Source: Heloderma charlesbogerti (Eukaryota; Chordata; Lepidosauria; Squamata; Helodermatidae). Taken from it: a stretch of DNA of 64,000 bases. Made by a program: the position numbers and the translations under genes. The notes under the pieces were generated by a model. It saw only the letters and a program-made list of their open reading frames with translations. It was not told the DNA's origin and ran no database searches. The stretch is taken from NCBI GenBank assembly GCA_026122225.1, contig JANEZZ010001844.1:248001-312000 (forward strand), in the 5' to 3' direction. Positions 12,131 through 23,901 of the stretch are shown one piece after another (position 1 is the stretch's first letter; each line of letters opens with the position of its first letter).

Positions 12131-12495
12131 GGGTTATGGCAACAAGGGAGAGAGGCTTCTCGGTGGTGACCCACCAATTATGGAATGATCTCCCTGAGGA
12201 GGCCCACCTGGCACCAACATTGTTATCTTTTGGGCATCAGGTTAAAACTGCTCTTTTCTCTCAAGCATTTGGTAGCATATAATGAGTTTTTAATCAGGTC
12301 TTGGATTGTCTTTGGCTGATGGTTTAAAAATGGTTTTTAGATATATGTTGTTTGTGCTATTTGTCTATATGTTTTTATGTAAATTGTTTTTGTACTTTAT
12401 ATAATGTATTTTAATGGTTTTTAATTTTTGTAAACTGCCCAGAGAGCTTTGGCTATTGAGCACTATAGAAATATAGTGAATGAATGAATGAAAAT
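12131..12495 (+). mobile_element. L2-clade LINE 3' end with (TGAA)n tail
   Basis: Encodes the RERGFSVVTHQLWNDLP-type ORF2 tail. An AT-rich 3' UTR and taaactgcccagagagctttggctatt follow, and it closes in tgaatgaatgaatgaa. 5'-truncated. Confidence 0.8.
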
Positions 12496-12498
12496 AAC

Positions 12499-12581
12499 TT
12501 CCAGCATTCCTGACAGCTGACTGGGGCTGTTGGGAGTTGAGGTCCAAAACATCTGGAGGGCACCAGGTTCGGGAAGGCTGT
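12499..12581. mobile_element. Partial hAT-like MITE directly after the L2 tail
   Basis: Right two-thirds of the family: gactggggctgttgggagttgaggtccaaaacatctggagggcaccagg. It abuts the L2 tail. Confidence 0.65.
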
Positions 12582-12714
12582 GTTAAACCATAGTTTAATG
12601 CAACATGAATCAGCAGGAGCAAGTTGCAGAAAATCTGAGGCTTACATGCTTCCCCTGCCCAGTCCTTTCCTCACACAGCTGGGAGGAGCCCGTTTCTCAT
12701 CCACTTTCGCTTAA

Positions 12715-12990
12715 TGGCACTTTATCATGATGTCTGCACAAACTGTGGTTAACATTAACTATGAGTACTTTCATACAAACCATCTTCAGACCAGAATTAC
12801 TGAAGCTGGCTTGTTTAAACTAAGCTGTGGCTAACCAAAAGAGGAAGCGAAAGCTTTTGAACTCCTCCTCCCACCCACCCAGGAGGAGGAAAGGGAGGAG
12901 CACATGAGCCTGAAGTTCACTGCGGCTCACTCCTGCTTGTTCATGTCTTTCTGAATGATGGTTTAGCGTGACATGAGAATGTTGCCATTG
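12715..12990. mobile_element. MITE of the 'aaccatggttt' family
   Basis: Shares ccaaaagaggaagcgaaagctttt.gaactcctcc and the flanking ctgtggttaacatt/gatggtttagcgtgacatgag phrases with 46355-46770. Both are AT-rich at the ends with a GC-rich core of aggagga repeats. Confidence 0.5.
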
Positions 12991-13980
12991 GAATATATTG
13001 TATAAATAATGATTTGTCTACCAGTGCCAGTTTGGAACACACATTACACTTGCAAAGGGGGTGTTGCCCCACAGTGATCCCCAGCTATAACTTTTAGAAC
13101 TGCATAACACTTCCAGTATTGGAGACTCCATGTTTTCTGTCCAGTTATACCTAAAGGTTGATAGCTGGTGTTTGAATAGTGTATACCGTCAACATGATGG
13201 CAGCAGTCCATGTTAGAAGCAGTTGCAAATGTTATGGCGGGGGCAGGGATCACCCACCACAGGGTGATGTTTTTGGCACTTCCCCCCATGTCTTCGTATA
13301 CTAGCTTTATTTTATGATGTGTGTTTTGCGGGGAGGGGAGAGTTTGTGTTTGTTCTTTGTATGTGTGGGGCCTATCCTCTGATGACGATGATGTATTAAA
13401 TTTATACTATGCTTTCCCACAAAAGCCAGTGCCCAAAGACTGGAGAGAGCCACTGAAAAATATCATCACCATGAGAATGGAAGGAACAGCTGATGTTCAG
13501 TGATTACTGTGTAAATATTATGCAGCACAGCTACAAGGCCTTATGGCTGCCTGAGAACAAAACAAAACCTTACTGATTTTAGCTTTGCCATTTTTTTCTG
13601 TGTTTATTTTTAAAGTGTGTATCCCTCCAGACTAACTAACAATATGCTTTCATAGCAGCTAAGAAATAAAAATGACACAATGTAAGAAATGTATTAAGAA
13701 TAATATAGAAACACAGTAAAAATTAAAGTAGTATGGCTAATTCAGAGAACCAACAAGTTGATGCTGAAAATTGGGTGGGGAACTCATCCTTTTGTTTCCC
13801 CTTTTTTCATTTTGCCTAGCAATGGATGTTACAAGGTGTCCAAGCTGTGTGCTTAGTTTCTGTGGATGTATAGGGTTGTCTGCAGGGATAACATAATTTT
13901 CTTCAGGTTTGGGAAATCTTCTGCTTACGAGGATTTATAGATTTCCTGCAGACTTTCCCCAGTTAATCTTTGTATTGTGC
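12991..13980. other. Unassigned intronic DNA
   Basis: A short (GATGAC) run near 13380-13395. No exon or repeat recognised. Confidence 0.45.
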
Positions 13981-13988
13981 CTTGCAGT

Positions 13989-14277
13989 CAGGGCCGGCCC
14001 TACCATGAGGCAGAGTGAGACAGGTGGCAGATGCTGCATAATGTGGAGGGGCAGCAGCCCCCTGCCTGTTTCCTGCTGTTGAAGTACAGAGCTGTGTTCC
14101 AGGCAGCCTGCCCAGCATCCCTTAAGTTAATCTGCTGCCCTCATGATCAGTGGAGGATGGTGTCCCATCATCATTTTAAAAGTATGATTCAGCTGTCAGT
14201 CCACTTGTCATCTGTAGGTGTAATGGAGCACCATCTTGTTCTTGCCTCAGGCAGCAAAAGACCTTGGACCAGCTCTG
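13989..14277. mobile_element. hAT non-autonomous element, CAGGGCCGG TIR, perfect 8-bp TSD
   Basis: This 289-bp element has a left end cagggccggccctaccatg. The right end inverts to cagagctggtccaagg. It is flanked on both sides by cttgcagt (13981-13988 and 14278-14285), a perfect 8-bp duplication. The subterminal gaggcag/ctgcctcaggcag phrases are also shared with the element at 27489-28114. No transposase ORF. Confidence 0.9.
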
Positions 14278-14481
14278 CTTGCAGTGGTCGCTTTCTCACC
14301 TTAAAGATGGCTAATCTTGTTCATGTTGCATTAGACACTGAAGGACACAGCTCCTCTGGTGCTGGTCCCAGCTAGATGGAAAATGGTGGTAAAACGCTAC
14401 CTGACTTACTCTATGTATGTTTATCTTCTATCACTGGTACATCTTAATACAACTGCGTTTAATGTTGGTTTAGAACTCAAT

Positions 14482-14768
14482 AGGTAATATCCTATTGGGG
14501 TCTTGCACACGTGGCCTTGGTCCGCAAACAGTCACAATATAGTGCTTCTGGGGGCAAGCCCCGAAATGAGCGAAAACACTTGTTTCCGGAAGGGGCAGTT
14601 TGCGCTCATTTGCGCTTGTTTCAAGGCTTCCTCTGGAAGCACTACATCGCCGCCGCACACAGTAGGGGCCATGTGCGGACCGGGGTTGGTGGGGCTAGGT
14701 GCATACGGACCAGGCCCCAGGGATGGGGTGGCTGCATGTGCAAGGCCCCAACTGGATATTACCCCCTG
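14482..14768. mobile_element. GC-rich MITE, GGTAATATCC TIR family, copy 1
   Basis: The left terminus gtaatatcctattgggg is inverted at the right (ccccaactggatattac). The inner tcttgcaca matches tgtgcaagg. The internal aaatgagcgaaaacacttgtttcc recurs at 55209 (copy 2). CpG-rich; ORFs here are not genes. Confidence 0.75.
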
Positions 14769-15046
14769 ACTTTCACCATGGATCTAGATATGTGAGCAGT
14801 GGATAAAAACAGTGCTCTTTTATTGCTGGAGGTGTTTCGGACATTTATATCTCTGGTATGTGCAGCCACATTTAAAAAAAACCAAACATTTTTTAAACTG
14901 CTGCATGTTGTATTGTTATGTTATTGCATGTTATATGTTTAAAGCTGTGTTTTGAAATCATACTTTTCCATGTTTTAGCTGCTTTCATATGTATCCCTCT
15001 TTGAAAAACTATTTTGAATTATTGTTGTTGCTTTTAAATTCTTTTA

Positions 15047-15240
15047 GAGAGAAGTTCTATGGTCCCTGGAGAGCATCACAGGGACCATAGGATTCTTCAG
15101 ATTCCCCCTTCCAGGGCCATAGACACTGCTATGACCTTGGAAGGGGGACTCTAGAATCCAATCCCTCTGCCCACTCCCTCACAGCTGCTATGGAAAGAAC
15201 CATGCCAGCTGCTTTCTAAGGTCACAAAAGTGGCCTCGGA
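15047..15240. repeat. Two consecutive hairpins
   Basis: Hairpin 1 is tatggtccct (15058-15067) with agggaccata (15080-15089), perfect. Hairpin 2 is ccccttccagggccatag inverted as ctatgaccttggaaggggg (about 15105-15149). The serial-hairpin layout resembles the element at 39698-40123. The end at about 15530-15545 (cataggattctgccctt) resembles the terminus of that family too. Confidence 0.5.
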
Positions 15241-15544
15241 GTACCTTGGAGAGTTCTGTAAGGGGGTGTTACAGTGGGTGGGGAAGGGTGATGAAAGGTC
15301 AGGATACAATGTTTTCTATGGCCTCTCCAACCCCCACCCTGCCCCCATCAATGTGCCTCCTTTAGATGGGCTCACAGGCCGGTCTAGAGCAAAAACAAAA
15401 CAGCAGGAGCATGGAGAGGCAACAATCGCCTCTGTTGCTCCTCCCACCCTGATGGTGGTAGCCTGGCAGGGCACTGGATACACAGAAGCCTCCGAGTTTC
15501 TAGGCTTTGGTCTAACGAGGGTGCAGCACATAGGATTCTGCCCT

Positions 15545-15645
15545 TAATGTGTTTTATCATTGGTATTATGGTATTTGTTTTTATTATGTATGTTGCCCTG
15601 AGAACTTTGGCTATAGGACAACTCATAAACTGAAGGAACAAATGA
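15545..15645 (+). mobile_element. L2-type LINE 3' tail fragment
   Basis: tttttattatgtatgttgccctgagaactttggctatagga resembles the 3' terminus of the L2 copies at 12131 and 47225. Short and diverged. Confidence 0.45.
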
Positions 15646-16150
15646 GTTTATCAGCTTGCTTTCAGATTAGGGCTGCCAGCTCTGGAAGTAAGGAATCCCC
15701 AGGAGAAAGAAACACAAATTGAAGAGGATCAATTTGCTATAGACCGTATATGTTATAGGCACGGGGTGGAATGCTTGAAATTCCATTCTACGTGTTGAAG
15801 GCCCTGCAGAAGCCCATTGTAACTCTGTACCCAACTATTTTTCAAGCTATCTTTGCTGCTGAAAGATGACAGACTTTCCTGGTTGATTAGCTAATTAAGA
15901 GTGCCACCAGCGATCCCATTTGTGTCTGTAAGTACAATTACCACAAGAATGTGCAATGTGGCCCACCTTCTGAGAGTGGTGCTCTCTGTGGACATGCAGC
16001 TACTCTGACTGACCTCCCTTTTTGTTCTGGATTCTAAAAGGAGAGTTATCTATATTGACACAAGGGTTTATATGTGGCACTAAAGGCCACATCCATTCTT
16101 CATCCATTCCTATATTAAAGGTGAGAATATTTTTTCCAATTTCAAGAATA
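15646..16150. other. Unassigned intronic DNA
   Basis: No exon or repeat recognised. Confidence 0.45.
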
Positions 16151-16155
16151 TATAC

Positions 16156-16290
16156 CAGACCTTCCCAACCTGATGTCTCCAGATTTGTTGGATTTCAACT
16201 CCCATCTGCCCCAGCCAGCATGGCCAATGGTCAGGAATTCTGGAAGCTGTAGTCCAAAACATCTGGAGGGCGCCAGGTTGGGGAAGGCTG
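16156..16290. mobile_element. hAT-like MITE with 7/8 target duplication
   Basis: The left TIR cagaccttcccaacctg inverts to the right caggttggggaaggctg. The core is ccagccagcatggccaatgg. Flanks are atatatac (16148-16155) and atatacac (16291-16298). Confidence 0.85.
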
Positions 16291-16299
16291 ATATACACA

Positions 16300-17480
16300 A
16301 TCCTGAACATTGAGCATCCAGGGAAGATGTTAATTTTCCTGCACATCGCTAAGGCACTCTTGAGTTATTGATCAAAATCCTGGGTGGTTCACAATCTGAA
16401 TTTGAAATGGGCTGAGAACTACAAACTATATCTGTTCTTTGACATTTGATTATCAAACCTGAAGACTGACAACATGAAAAGTTCAAGAAGCGATGCATTA
16501 GGCTTTTAAATCCTAGCTTTTTAGATGTTCTTGGTTGGGCTTTTGCTTATGTTTTGCCTTTTTGAGGCTATCTTTATATTAAAACTAAATAGTGAAGAGA
16601 AACAGGATTAAAAACTATGCTGACCTCTATTACTAGTTGAAGTCACCATGGTTTTTACATGGGTTTATATATTGTATAATAGAGTATGTTTAAAACTGGT
16701 TGTGTTCATCTTCAGCCAAGCTAGCTGGAATTACTGGTGTCTTTTGCTTCAAGGAAAATCTAGAGGGTACACATTTCTGGGGTAAATGGCAACTGCTTGT
16801 CAAAAACAAACACGTTAATGTTTGTGTGTGCATGTATATCTTTGTAATTCAGTTTAGAAAGGCAGGAGATGCTAAAACAGATTTAAATGGAACAGTTAGC
16901 TTCCTGATTCATGTCTCCTTTCTTGTATACCTGCCTGATTGCAGATATGACTAGTATAACAGGAATGAAGGGGGAGGTGTGGTGATGATGAACATCCTGT
17001 TAGTCACACAAAAGACCCCCACATTGGTTGTAATGTTGATCCTGTCCTGTGCTTTGCTTTACCATCCTTGCTAACTGCATGTCTGGGCTGCAAACCATTT
17101 GTTCCTTCTTAACGTTTGATTCAGAGCCAGGTGAATTAAGTATCCAGTTAGGTTTCCCTGCTTTCCATTAATGTTGGAAACTTGGCTTTCAAAAGCAGGC
17201 CCTAAGGAAGGGAAGGTTTACATCAGAGCACAATGTCAATATGAGGAGAGTGATACATGCTTTTTTGTTGTGAACAGATATGGATTGCCTCTGGCAGGAA
17301 CATCTCTTTGTAGACAGATTTGTGTGGGCATTTTGTGGCTCAGTTTGCCTGCAAGGCAATGGAGACAAAAAGGATGCTCTGAAATCTAAAACCAGAGATG
17401 CTGCATTTGTCACTTTAAAATAGCTGTGTATAAGGCTGAATTCTATTTGGAGATATGTTTGTCCTTCCTCTTAGTCTAGG
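16300..17480. other. Unassigned intronic DNA
   Basis: No recognised repeat or exon. ORFs at 16700-16954 and 17171-17389 have no known domain. Confidence 0.45.
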
Positions 17481-17489
17481 TGCTGGTCC

Positions 17490-18600
17490 TCCTCTTACCT
17501 ATTAGGGCATCACTCCCACAGTGCTGTGGGGCTTGGCAAGGGCCTGGAAGATGTGAACAACTATTGGCTGATGACCAACATTCTCCTCCTGGGCAAACTG
17601 CTCAGGCAGGAAGTTGCCAGACAACTCCAGCACTCTTGGCTGAAACTTATTTTCTTGATCCATTTGGAGACCAGGTCTGATTTTGGCACAGAAACTATCT
17701 TGGTCACCCTGTGGGATGACCTTTGTTGGCAGAGAGACATGCAGAGTGTGACTCTATTGATTCTACTGGACCACTCAGTGGCTTTTGATACCATCAGCCA
17801 TAGTATCCTTTTGGAGAGGCTGTCTGAATTGTGTGTTGGGGGTAATGCTTTCCAGTGGTTCTATTCATACCTGGATGGCCATTTCCAGAAAGTGATTCCT
17901 TTGCCATTTATGTGTTGGGTTGTGAAGGGTTCTGTTTTATCTCCCCTGCTTTTACAAACCTATATGAAACTGTTGAGTGAGGTCATCTAGAGATTTGGAG
18001 TGAAGTATTAGCAATAAATGGATGACACCAAATCTACTCCTTTTCATCTAATGCAGGTGAGGTGGTGGCAATATTAAATCTGTGCCTGGAAGCAGTAATG
18101 AGTTGGATGAGAGCCAATAAAATGAAGTTCAATCCAGATAAGATGGAGGTGTTGTTAGTGGGTGGCTCATCTGCCCCAGTAAGTGATGTTCAGTCTGTTC
18201 TAGAGAGGGTTGCACTCCCCCTAAAGGATCTCAGTCTTACAGTCTGGGGGTACTCATTGATCCATCTTTGTAACTGGAGGAGCAAGTAGTGTCTGGAGTG
18301 CCTGTTACCAGCTTGGGCTGCTATATCAGCCACACCACTACCTCGACAGCTACACCCCTACCTGGATAGCCTTGGTTCAATTATTCATGCCTTGTTAACC
18401 TCCCATGTTGACTACTGCAATGCGTTGTATGCGAGACTGACTTTGAAAACTGTCTGGAAATTTCAGTTAGTTCCGAATATGTCTGAGAGATTGCTAACTT
18501 GAACTGAGCAATATGAGCATATCACAGCAGTGCTTTGCCATCTTTACGGGCTGTATGAATTGGTCCCCAGCATCACAGAATACCAGTAACTTAAAATGTT
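17490..18600 (+). pseudogene. L2-clade LINE reverse transcriptase, degenerate
   Basis: Frame-shifted fragments spell out an L2 reverse transcriptase in order. Motifs are TETILVTLWDDL, then LLILLDHSVAFDTISHSILL (RT motif with AFDT), then KGSVLSPLLLQTYM, then an MDDTK remnant of the YADD box. These are followed by ANKMKFNPDKMEVLLVGGSS and a DYCNALY-type segment near 18410. The YADD catalytic motif is altered and several stops interrupt, so the copy is dead. The 5' end of the ORF, with the endonuclease, is absent. Confidence 0.88.
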
Positions 18601-19404
18601 ATAGAGATCTCATTGGTTTTTAAAGTATTGGATTCTTGAGTGTTTGCTAAACATAGCCAAGGGATGTTTTGCGGGGGAGGGAGTATGTGTTGTCCAAAAG
18701 AGAATTACAAACTTTCATGATTTTGTTATCTTCCTTGTGCTGTTTCAGAGAAGCTAGTCTGTGATTCATAAAACAAGAAGTCATGGGATCTTCATTGCAT
18801 CACTTACTCTAGTCAGCAGGGCTCACGGATGAGCGATTCCCACCTCTCTGCACTTTACTGACCCCAGCTGTAAAGTAGCAGGTGTGTGGGGGCAGCAGAG
18901 AAAAAACATAGTGCCTTACTGTAATATACCTAAAGAGGGTGTTCTGATGAGAAAGTTGCCATGGCAGCAACAAGGGTGGCCTGCTGGGTTGAGACAAGAT
19001 GTAGCCTTTGCTCCAGTTAGTTTGCAGTCTGCATGAATTAAAAGTCAGGCAAGAAAGCTAAACCATCTTGAAGGGCCCTTTTCTCAGTTATCCGTTTTGC
19101 TTGACCATTAAGGTTAGTTCTTTAGAGTAAAATGTCTTGCTGCTTTGCAGGAGCAACTTGCATTGTTGGTTTGGATCTAGGCCCACTACCCTATGGGCAG
19201 GCATCTCCCAAGTTGAAATAGCATGGCATCTTAAAGTCAAGTAAGTCAATGCCTTTGTGTGTACTAAGCTGGATGAGACTAAAAGTAGTTTTAAAACCAG
19301 TATGATGACACCCGCAGTGGTTTAACAGAAAGCACACATTTACTTGGAAGTAAGTCCTATTTATAGGAATAGAACTTGCTTCCAAGAATGCTAACGGTAA
19401 CTAT
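18601..19404. other. Unassigned intronic DNA with a small MITE remnant
   Basis: At 19325-19400, acttggaagtaagtcctatt and ggaatagaacttgcttccaag form an inverted pair. They resemble the 'aagtaagtcc/ggacttact' MITE family also seen at 26640 and 32450. The rest is unassigned. Confidence 0.45.
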
Positions 19405-19408
19405 AGAC

Positions 19409-19512
19409 TAGTCTTTCCCAATTTGGTGTCCTCCAGAGTATAACTCCCAGAATTCGTGACAATTGGCCATTGACTGGGGCTGATGGAAGTTGATGTCTAA
19501 CACATCTGGAGC
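19409..19512. mobile_element. hAT-like MITE, partial
   Basis: gtctttcccaatttggtgtcctccagagtataactccca at the left, and ggctgatggaagttgatgtctaacacatctgga at the right. Diverged. Confidence 0.65.
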
Positions 19513-21580
19513 AGTAATGTGGGTTTTCTGGAAAATTTTGAATTGGAATGTTTTCCAGAAAATTTCCCTATGCAAACTAAGCTAATTTGCATAGGGTCAT
19601 GTGTATTGGAAAAAATTCAGATGCCTCACAGAATGATCTAATTTAGCATGTTTATTTTACCTGTATTTAGTAAACAATAAAGGACCTGATGTTAATTTTT
19701 GTCCCAATACACCCCAAGTATTTGACCTGAAATACTGAGAGGAAACATTAAAGCACACAATGAGATTTAAATGTTATATTATGTAGAAAATTTTAGTAGA
19801 AAGCTTGTAATAATGTAAAGGCAATAGCATGTACTTCCCTTATATTGTTTAAAATTAAAAAAGACAAAGGGTTCTGAAAACAGTTGGTATGCTCATTAAT
19901 GTTAGCAACCCAAACTGTGCACGATATGCTCACAACCACTCATCATTTTTCAACAAAGCTCAACTCTTTTCCACTTCTTGGGGCACAGTCAGTTTCATTT
20001 GCTTTTTTTAAATTTGCAAACACAACACTAACAAGCAAACAAAAAGTGTGTGCATGTGTGTGTGTGGGGGAACCACAAAAGAGAAAAAAGAAGAAAAAAA
20101 GAAAGAACGTATGAGATTGAGGGCTGTATGAGATCTGTTCAAATGTAGCAACAACAGTAAGATCTTCAGTCCACTGAATGATAGGTGGTATGGGTGTTCA
20201 AGCTTGAAATAATAAAGTTTAAATCTCTTTGCAACTGTAAGGGCTCTCAGTATCCACTTTTGCTGTCCATCTGTTAATCCCCATATCACAGGGGTGTAAT
20301 TTCATGGTCAGTACATTTCACGCTGAGACATACATGTATGTCAATGTCATATATATGTTTCCTTACATACTTGCTACTAGGAGTAATTGTCTGCAAAACA
20401 TTAATTACAACTTCAAAACTGCCAAGCTTGCCTAATTCATTGTTACTAATGAACATATAAAATAGATTTTTTTCTGCAGAAAAATAAAGCATTGGAATTT
20501 TTTCCATCCAACATCATTTGATCTGGAGGGCACTAGGTCAGGGAGGCTGCTGGAGGCAATGGATGCATACTGCTTGCTATTTAAAGTGGAACAGTAACTG
20601 TTAAACACCTTATAGATACTTATAAAAAATGAAGCATTACTGCCATAAAGTTTGCTTATCATCCAATCCGTTTCATGCTTTGTGGCAGAAAATCCAAGCA
20701 GCAGTTCTTTCCCCCTCTACCCCTGCAATGATTACAAACATATCAGAATAACCTAAGCGATTGACAATTGTTTCCTGTTAAAGATATCCCAGAGTTTGCT
20801 ACCTAACTAAGGCAAGTCTTCTTACTTTGTCTAATATAGCCCTTTGCAAGTGGTGTGGAGGAAGTTGTGGAAAATCAGTTGTGAATGAGTGTTTTAGACT
20901 GAGGGAACAGTCAAATTTTCTTCAAATGATTATATGAGTTAAAACGATGAAAGGCCAAATATATCTAACTTCCTAGCAGTCTGGTTGGGTGGTGGTGGTC
21001 CTAACAACACGACTGGCATTTCTAGTAATCAGCAGCTTTTCATGCCTTATTACCAATGGTTGCCTGCTGTAGGTGGTAACTGCTGTTACCTGATAGCTTG
21101 GAAGCACAGATTTCTTGGAAGGAGACTGATTTTATAACTGGAAGTATCATTACTAGCACTGTGCCAAATTTTTCAATCTATTTGTTTTTGACTGTTCGTT
21201 GTGGAGGGGGACCAAGAAAAGTGGAGAGGAGACAAAGAATTGAGGTGAGAGGGGATGTGAAGTAACTTCATAGCACTTAAGGTCAGGAGAGGTTGTGTAG
21301 TATGGAGGGTGAGGGAGGGAGTAGCCCTAGGGAGGCTGATTAAAAGATAGGGTGGCTAAAATAAGTAGTTATTAGCTCTAAGGTCTAGATCTGGACAGAG
21401 GCATTTGGCCTGTTATGACTTCCCCTGTCATTGCAGCATTGTTGCCTGGCAACCTTGAGAGGAAATGAAGGGCCTAACATGCAATGGGTGAGGTGGTGGT
21501 GGGGAATTTCACATATGAATTTGAACTAACCAGCCATGCTTTGGGTGCAGGCTTTTAGTATTCTTAGTACAGTGTTTCCT
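19513..21580. other. Largely unassigned intronic DNA
   Basis: Inverted gaaaattttgaattgg/ttttccagaaaattt-type AT-rich sequence lies at 19530-19570. A purine-rich stretch (gagaaaaaagaagaaaaaaag) lies at 20079-20106. A 31-bp MITE end lies at 20521-20551 (tctggagggcactaggtcagg). The remainder is unassigned and may hold single-copy sequence. Confidence 0.4.
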
Positions 21581-21582
21581 AT

Positions 21583-21779
21583 AGGTACATAGGAAGCTGA
21601 CTTTTACTGACTGAGGCCCTTGGCCCATCTAGCCCAGTATTGTCAACACTGCCTGGCAGTGGCTCTCTAGGATTTCAGGCAGAATTCTTTCTGAGCCCTA
21701 CGTGGAGATGGCAGGGATTGAACCTGGGACGTTCTGCATGCAAAGCATGTGCTCTTCTACTGAGCTACAGCCCCTCCCA
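21583..21779 (-). mobile_element. tRNA-Ala-derived SINE
   Basis: On the minus strand it begins ggggctgtagctcagtagaagagc and continues tttgcatgcagaacgtcccaggttcaatccctgcc. That is a tRNA-Ala(TGC)-like head with A box tagctcagtag and B box ggttcaatccc. The tail runs through ctgccaggcagtgttgac and ends gtcagcttcctatgta. A second copy in the opposite orientation is at 50478-50669. Confidence 0.85.
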
Positions 21780-22335
21780 AACTTCTGATAGCTGAGACAC
21801 ACTTCTTTTCTGAATTAAAATGGGAGCTCTTTTAACCTCAAAGGTTAAAGTGTGGAACAGTAAGAATTGCACTCCCTCAGAGGGGTCCACCCACTATGTT
21901 TCAGTGTGAATCAGTTTTGAACATACTTCCATATTAAAAGAGAGTAAGCCCAGAGCAGTTTATTATTATTATTGCTCTTACCCTCCTCCTCCTCTTCCTC
22001 CTCCCTGCCACAACCACTGCTATTCCTCAAGACCCAATTCTTTTGTTAAGCATGTGTTGTAACTGCTGCCACCCCTTGGCAACATCCCATACCACTCCCA
22101 ATAATAAAGAAACCATGTGTGGGGGGTGGGGGTGGAGATTAAGGTAGCATTTGATGATATTGGTGTTAAGTGTTGTGCTTCCCAAATCACACTCCTCCCA
22201 TGTGGTAGCTCCTACATTTTGACATTATCCTGATCTGGGATAGAGTCATGGGAACCCAGCATCTGCAGCGCTACCATAGTGTATGAGTCTGGCCTGTGTT
22301 TAGGCTGTAAGATTAAGAATCCATCTGTTACACAA

Positions 22336-22580
22336 TATGAACATAAGAAGAGCCCTGCTGGATCAGATCACAAACCTATCTAGTCCAGCATTCTGTTCCC
22401 ACAGTGACCAACCAGAAGCCTGTGGGAAGCCCACAAGTAGGACATGAGGGCAATAACACCTTCCTGCTCATGTACTCCTGCAACTGGTATTCAGAGGCAT
22501 ACTGCTTCTGATACTGGAGGAAATATATAGCCATCATGACTAGTAGCCATTGATAGCTCCATGAATTTGTCTTAAGGCCA
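22336..22580 (-). mobile_element. CR1-clade LINE 3' UTR end
   Basis: Reverse complement of the 3' end found at 3190-3437: aacataagaagagccctgctggatcag is the terminus. It then has ctagtccagcattctgttcc and gtgggaagcccacaag. 5'-truncated, no coding part. Confidence 0.8.
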
Positions 22581-23259
22581 AGAAATCTTAATTTTACATT
22601 TGTATTTTGCTGTCTCCAGATATGTGGCGTGCCTCACTTTGTAAGCATGACTTGTTTTTATGCAGCTTAAGGCTTTTGTGACAAAGCAGGGGATCTTGTA
22701 CAATTCGTACTATATGAGGTTAAACACTGGTTCAGTTGCATCAAGCGGTGGTTTCATGCAGTATCTGAAGAGGCAAGGGAAATCCCAGCGCTAAGCACAG
22801 CAAGAAGTAATGTTGCTTGTAGATGCATGAGGAGAACTGTTCCCCACCCCATCTGTGGGATTACTTCATGTTTCCATGTACTTTAACACTACATATGTAC
22901 TTGGCCCACACATAGATTCATTTTGGCTTGGTTTACTAGCCAGTAATTACTTGTGGTCACCATAGACCCCTCCCTTCCGTACTTTGGTATATGCAGGGGA
23001 GGGAGGAATTGGTCTCTTTGCACCAGGCACTAGGGAGGATCAGAAGCAGTGAGAGAAAGTTGTGCAAAGGGAGTGAAACATCTTGAGCCCTCTAAACTAA
23101 CCAGATGACTCTGAGAGGGATGTGTGTGGGTCTCCTGTGACCAGCATCAAAATCCCATTTGGGTTCTCTGCATTACCTGGATAATTTGTGGGGAGGGTGC
23201 AGGGCAGGGAATGGAACAGGATATTTGTGCTGGACATCCATGGCAGCAGAAGATGCCAC
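22581..23259. other. Unassigned intronic DNA
   Basis: No exon or repeat recognised. Confidence 0.45.
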
Positions 23260-23260
23260 A

Positions 23261-23314
23261 GGGGGTTGGGGTGGGGTGGGGGGGATGGATGTGTGTGTGT
23301 GTGTGTGTGTGTGT

Positions 23315-23347
<33 letters not shown>
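23261..23347 (+). repeat. G-rich quadruplex-type tract followed by (GT)n
   Basis: 23261-23284 has four runs of at least four G separated by one or two T. A (GT)n array to 23347, broken once by agc, follows. The first block fits the G-quadruplex consensus and the second is a Z-DNA-prone alternating tract. Confidence 0.85.
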
Positions 23348-23349
<2 letters not shown>

Positions 23350-23460
23350 CAGTAGGGATGTTGCCACTAGTGACCAGATTTTTTGACCCCAGCATAGATA
23401 AGTGATTTCTTACGATGCTGTTTATGTGCAGTTTAAGCAAGTCAGTAAAATGTAAATTCC

Positions 23461-23887
23461 CAGTAGCAACGTATGGCTGTGAGAGCTGGACTATAAGGAA
23501 GGCTGAGTGCCGAAGAATTGATGCCTTTGAACTGTGGTGCTGGAGAAGACTCTTACGAGTCCCCTGGACTGCAAGGAGGTCAAATCAGTCCATCCTAAAG
23601 GAAATCAACCCTGGCTGCTCACTGGAAGGACAGATACTGAAGATGAAGCTCAAATATTTTGGCCCCCTAATGCAAAGAGAAAACTCCCTGGAAAAGACCC
23701 TGATGCTGGGAAAGACTGAAGGCAAAAGGAGAAGGGGACGGCAGAGGATGAGATGGCTAGATAGCATCACTGATGCAATGAATATGAACTTGAGCACGCT
23801 CCAGGAGAGAGCGGAGGACAGGAAGGCCTGGCGTGCTGTGGTCCATGGGGTCACGAAGAGTCGGACACGACTTAATGACTGAACAAC
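23461..23887 (+). pseudogene. BovB (RTE) LINE 3' end, 5'-truncated, with 14-bp TSD
   Basis: An open frame carries the C-terminal part of the BovB ORF2, downstream of the reverse transcriptase. The start is YGCESWTIRKAECRRIDAF, the middle RRLLRVPWTARRSNQSILKE, and the end RRGRQRMRWLDSITDAMN, then HGVTKSRTRLND and a stop. The DNA end gtcacgaagagtcggacacg is the 3' terminus shared with ruminant BovB and its SINEs. The copy lacks the endonuclease and RT domains. It is flanked by aaaatgtaaattcc on both sides (23447-23460 and 23888-23901), so this is one recent target-primed insertion. Confidence 0.93.
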
Positions 23888-23901
23888 AAAATGTAAATTC
23901 C

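Noticed and set aside
14503..14795. CpG-rich overlapping ORFs suggesting a promoter/exon
   Set aside because: The inverted termini and the second copy at 55128 show that it is a MITE.
23124..23405. Val/Cys-rich ORFs over the GT tract, both strands
   Set aside because: Translation of a microsatellite.
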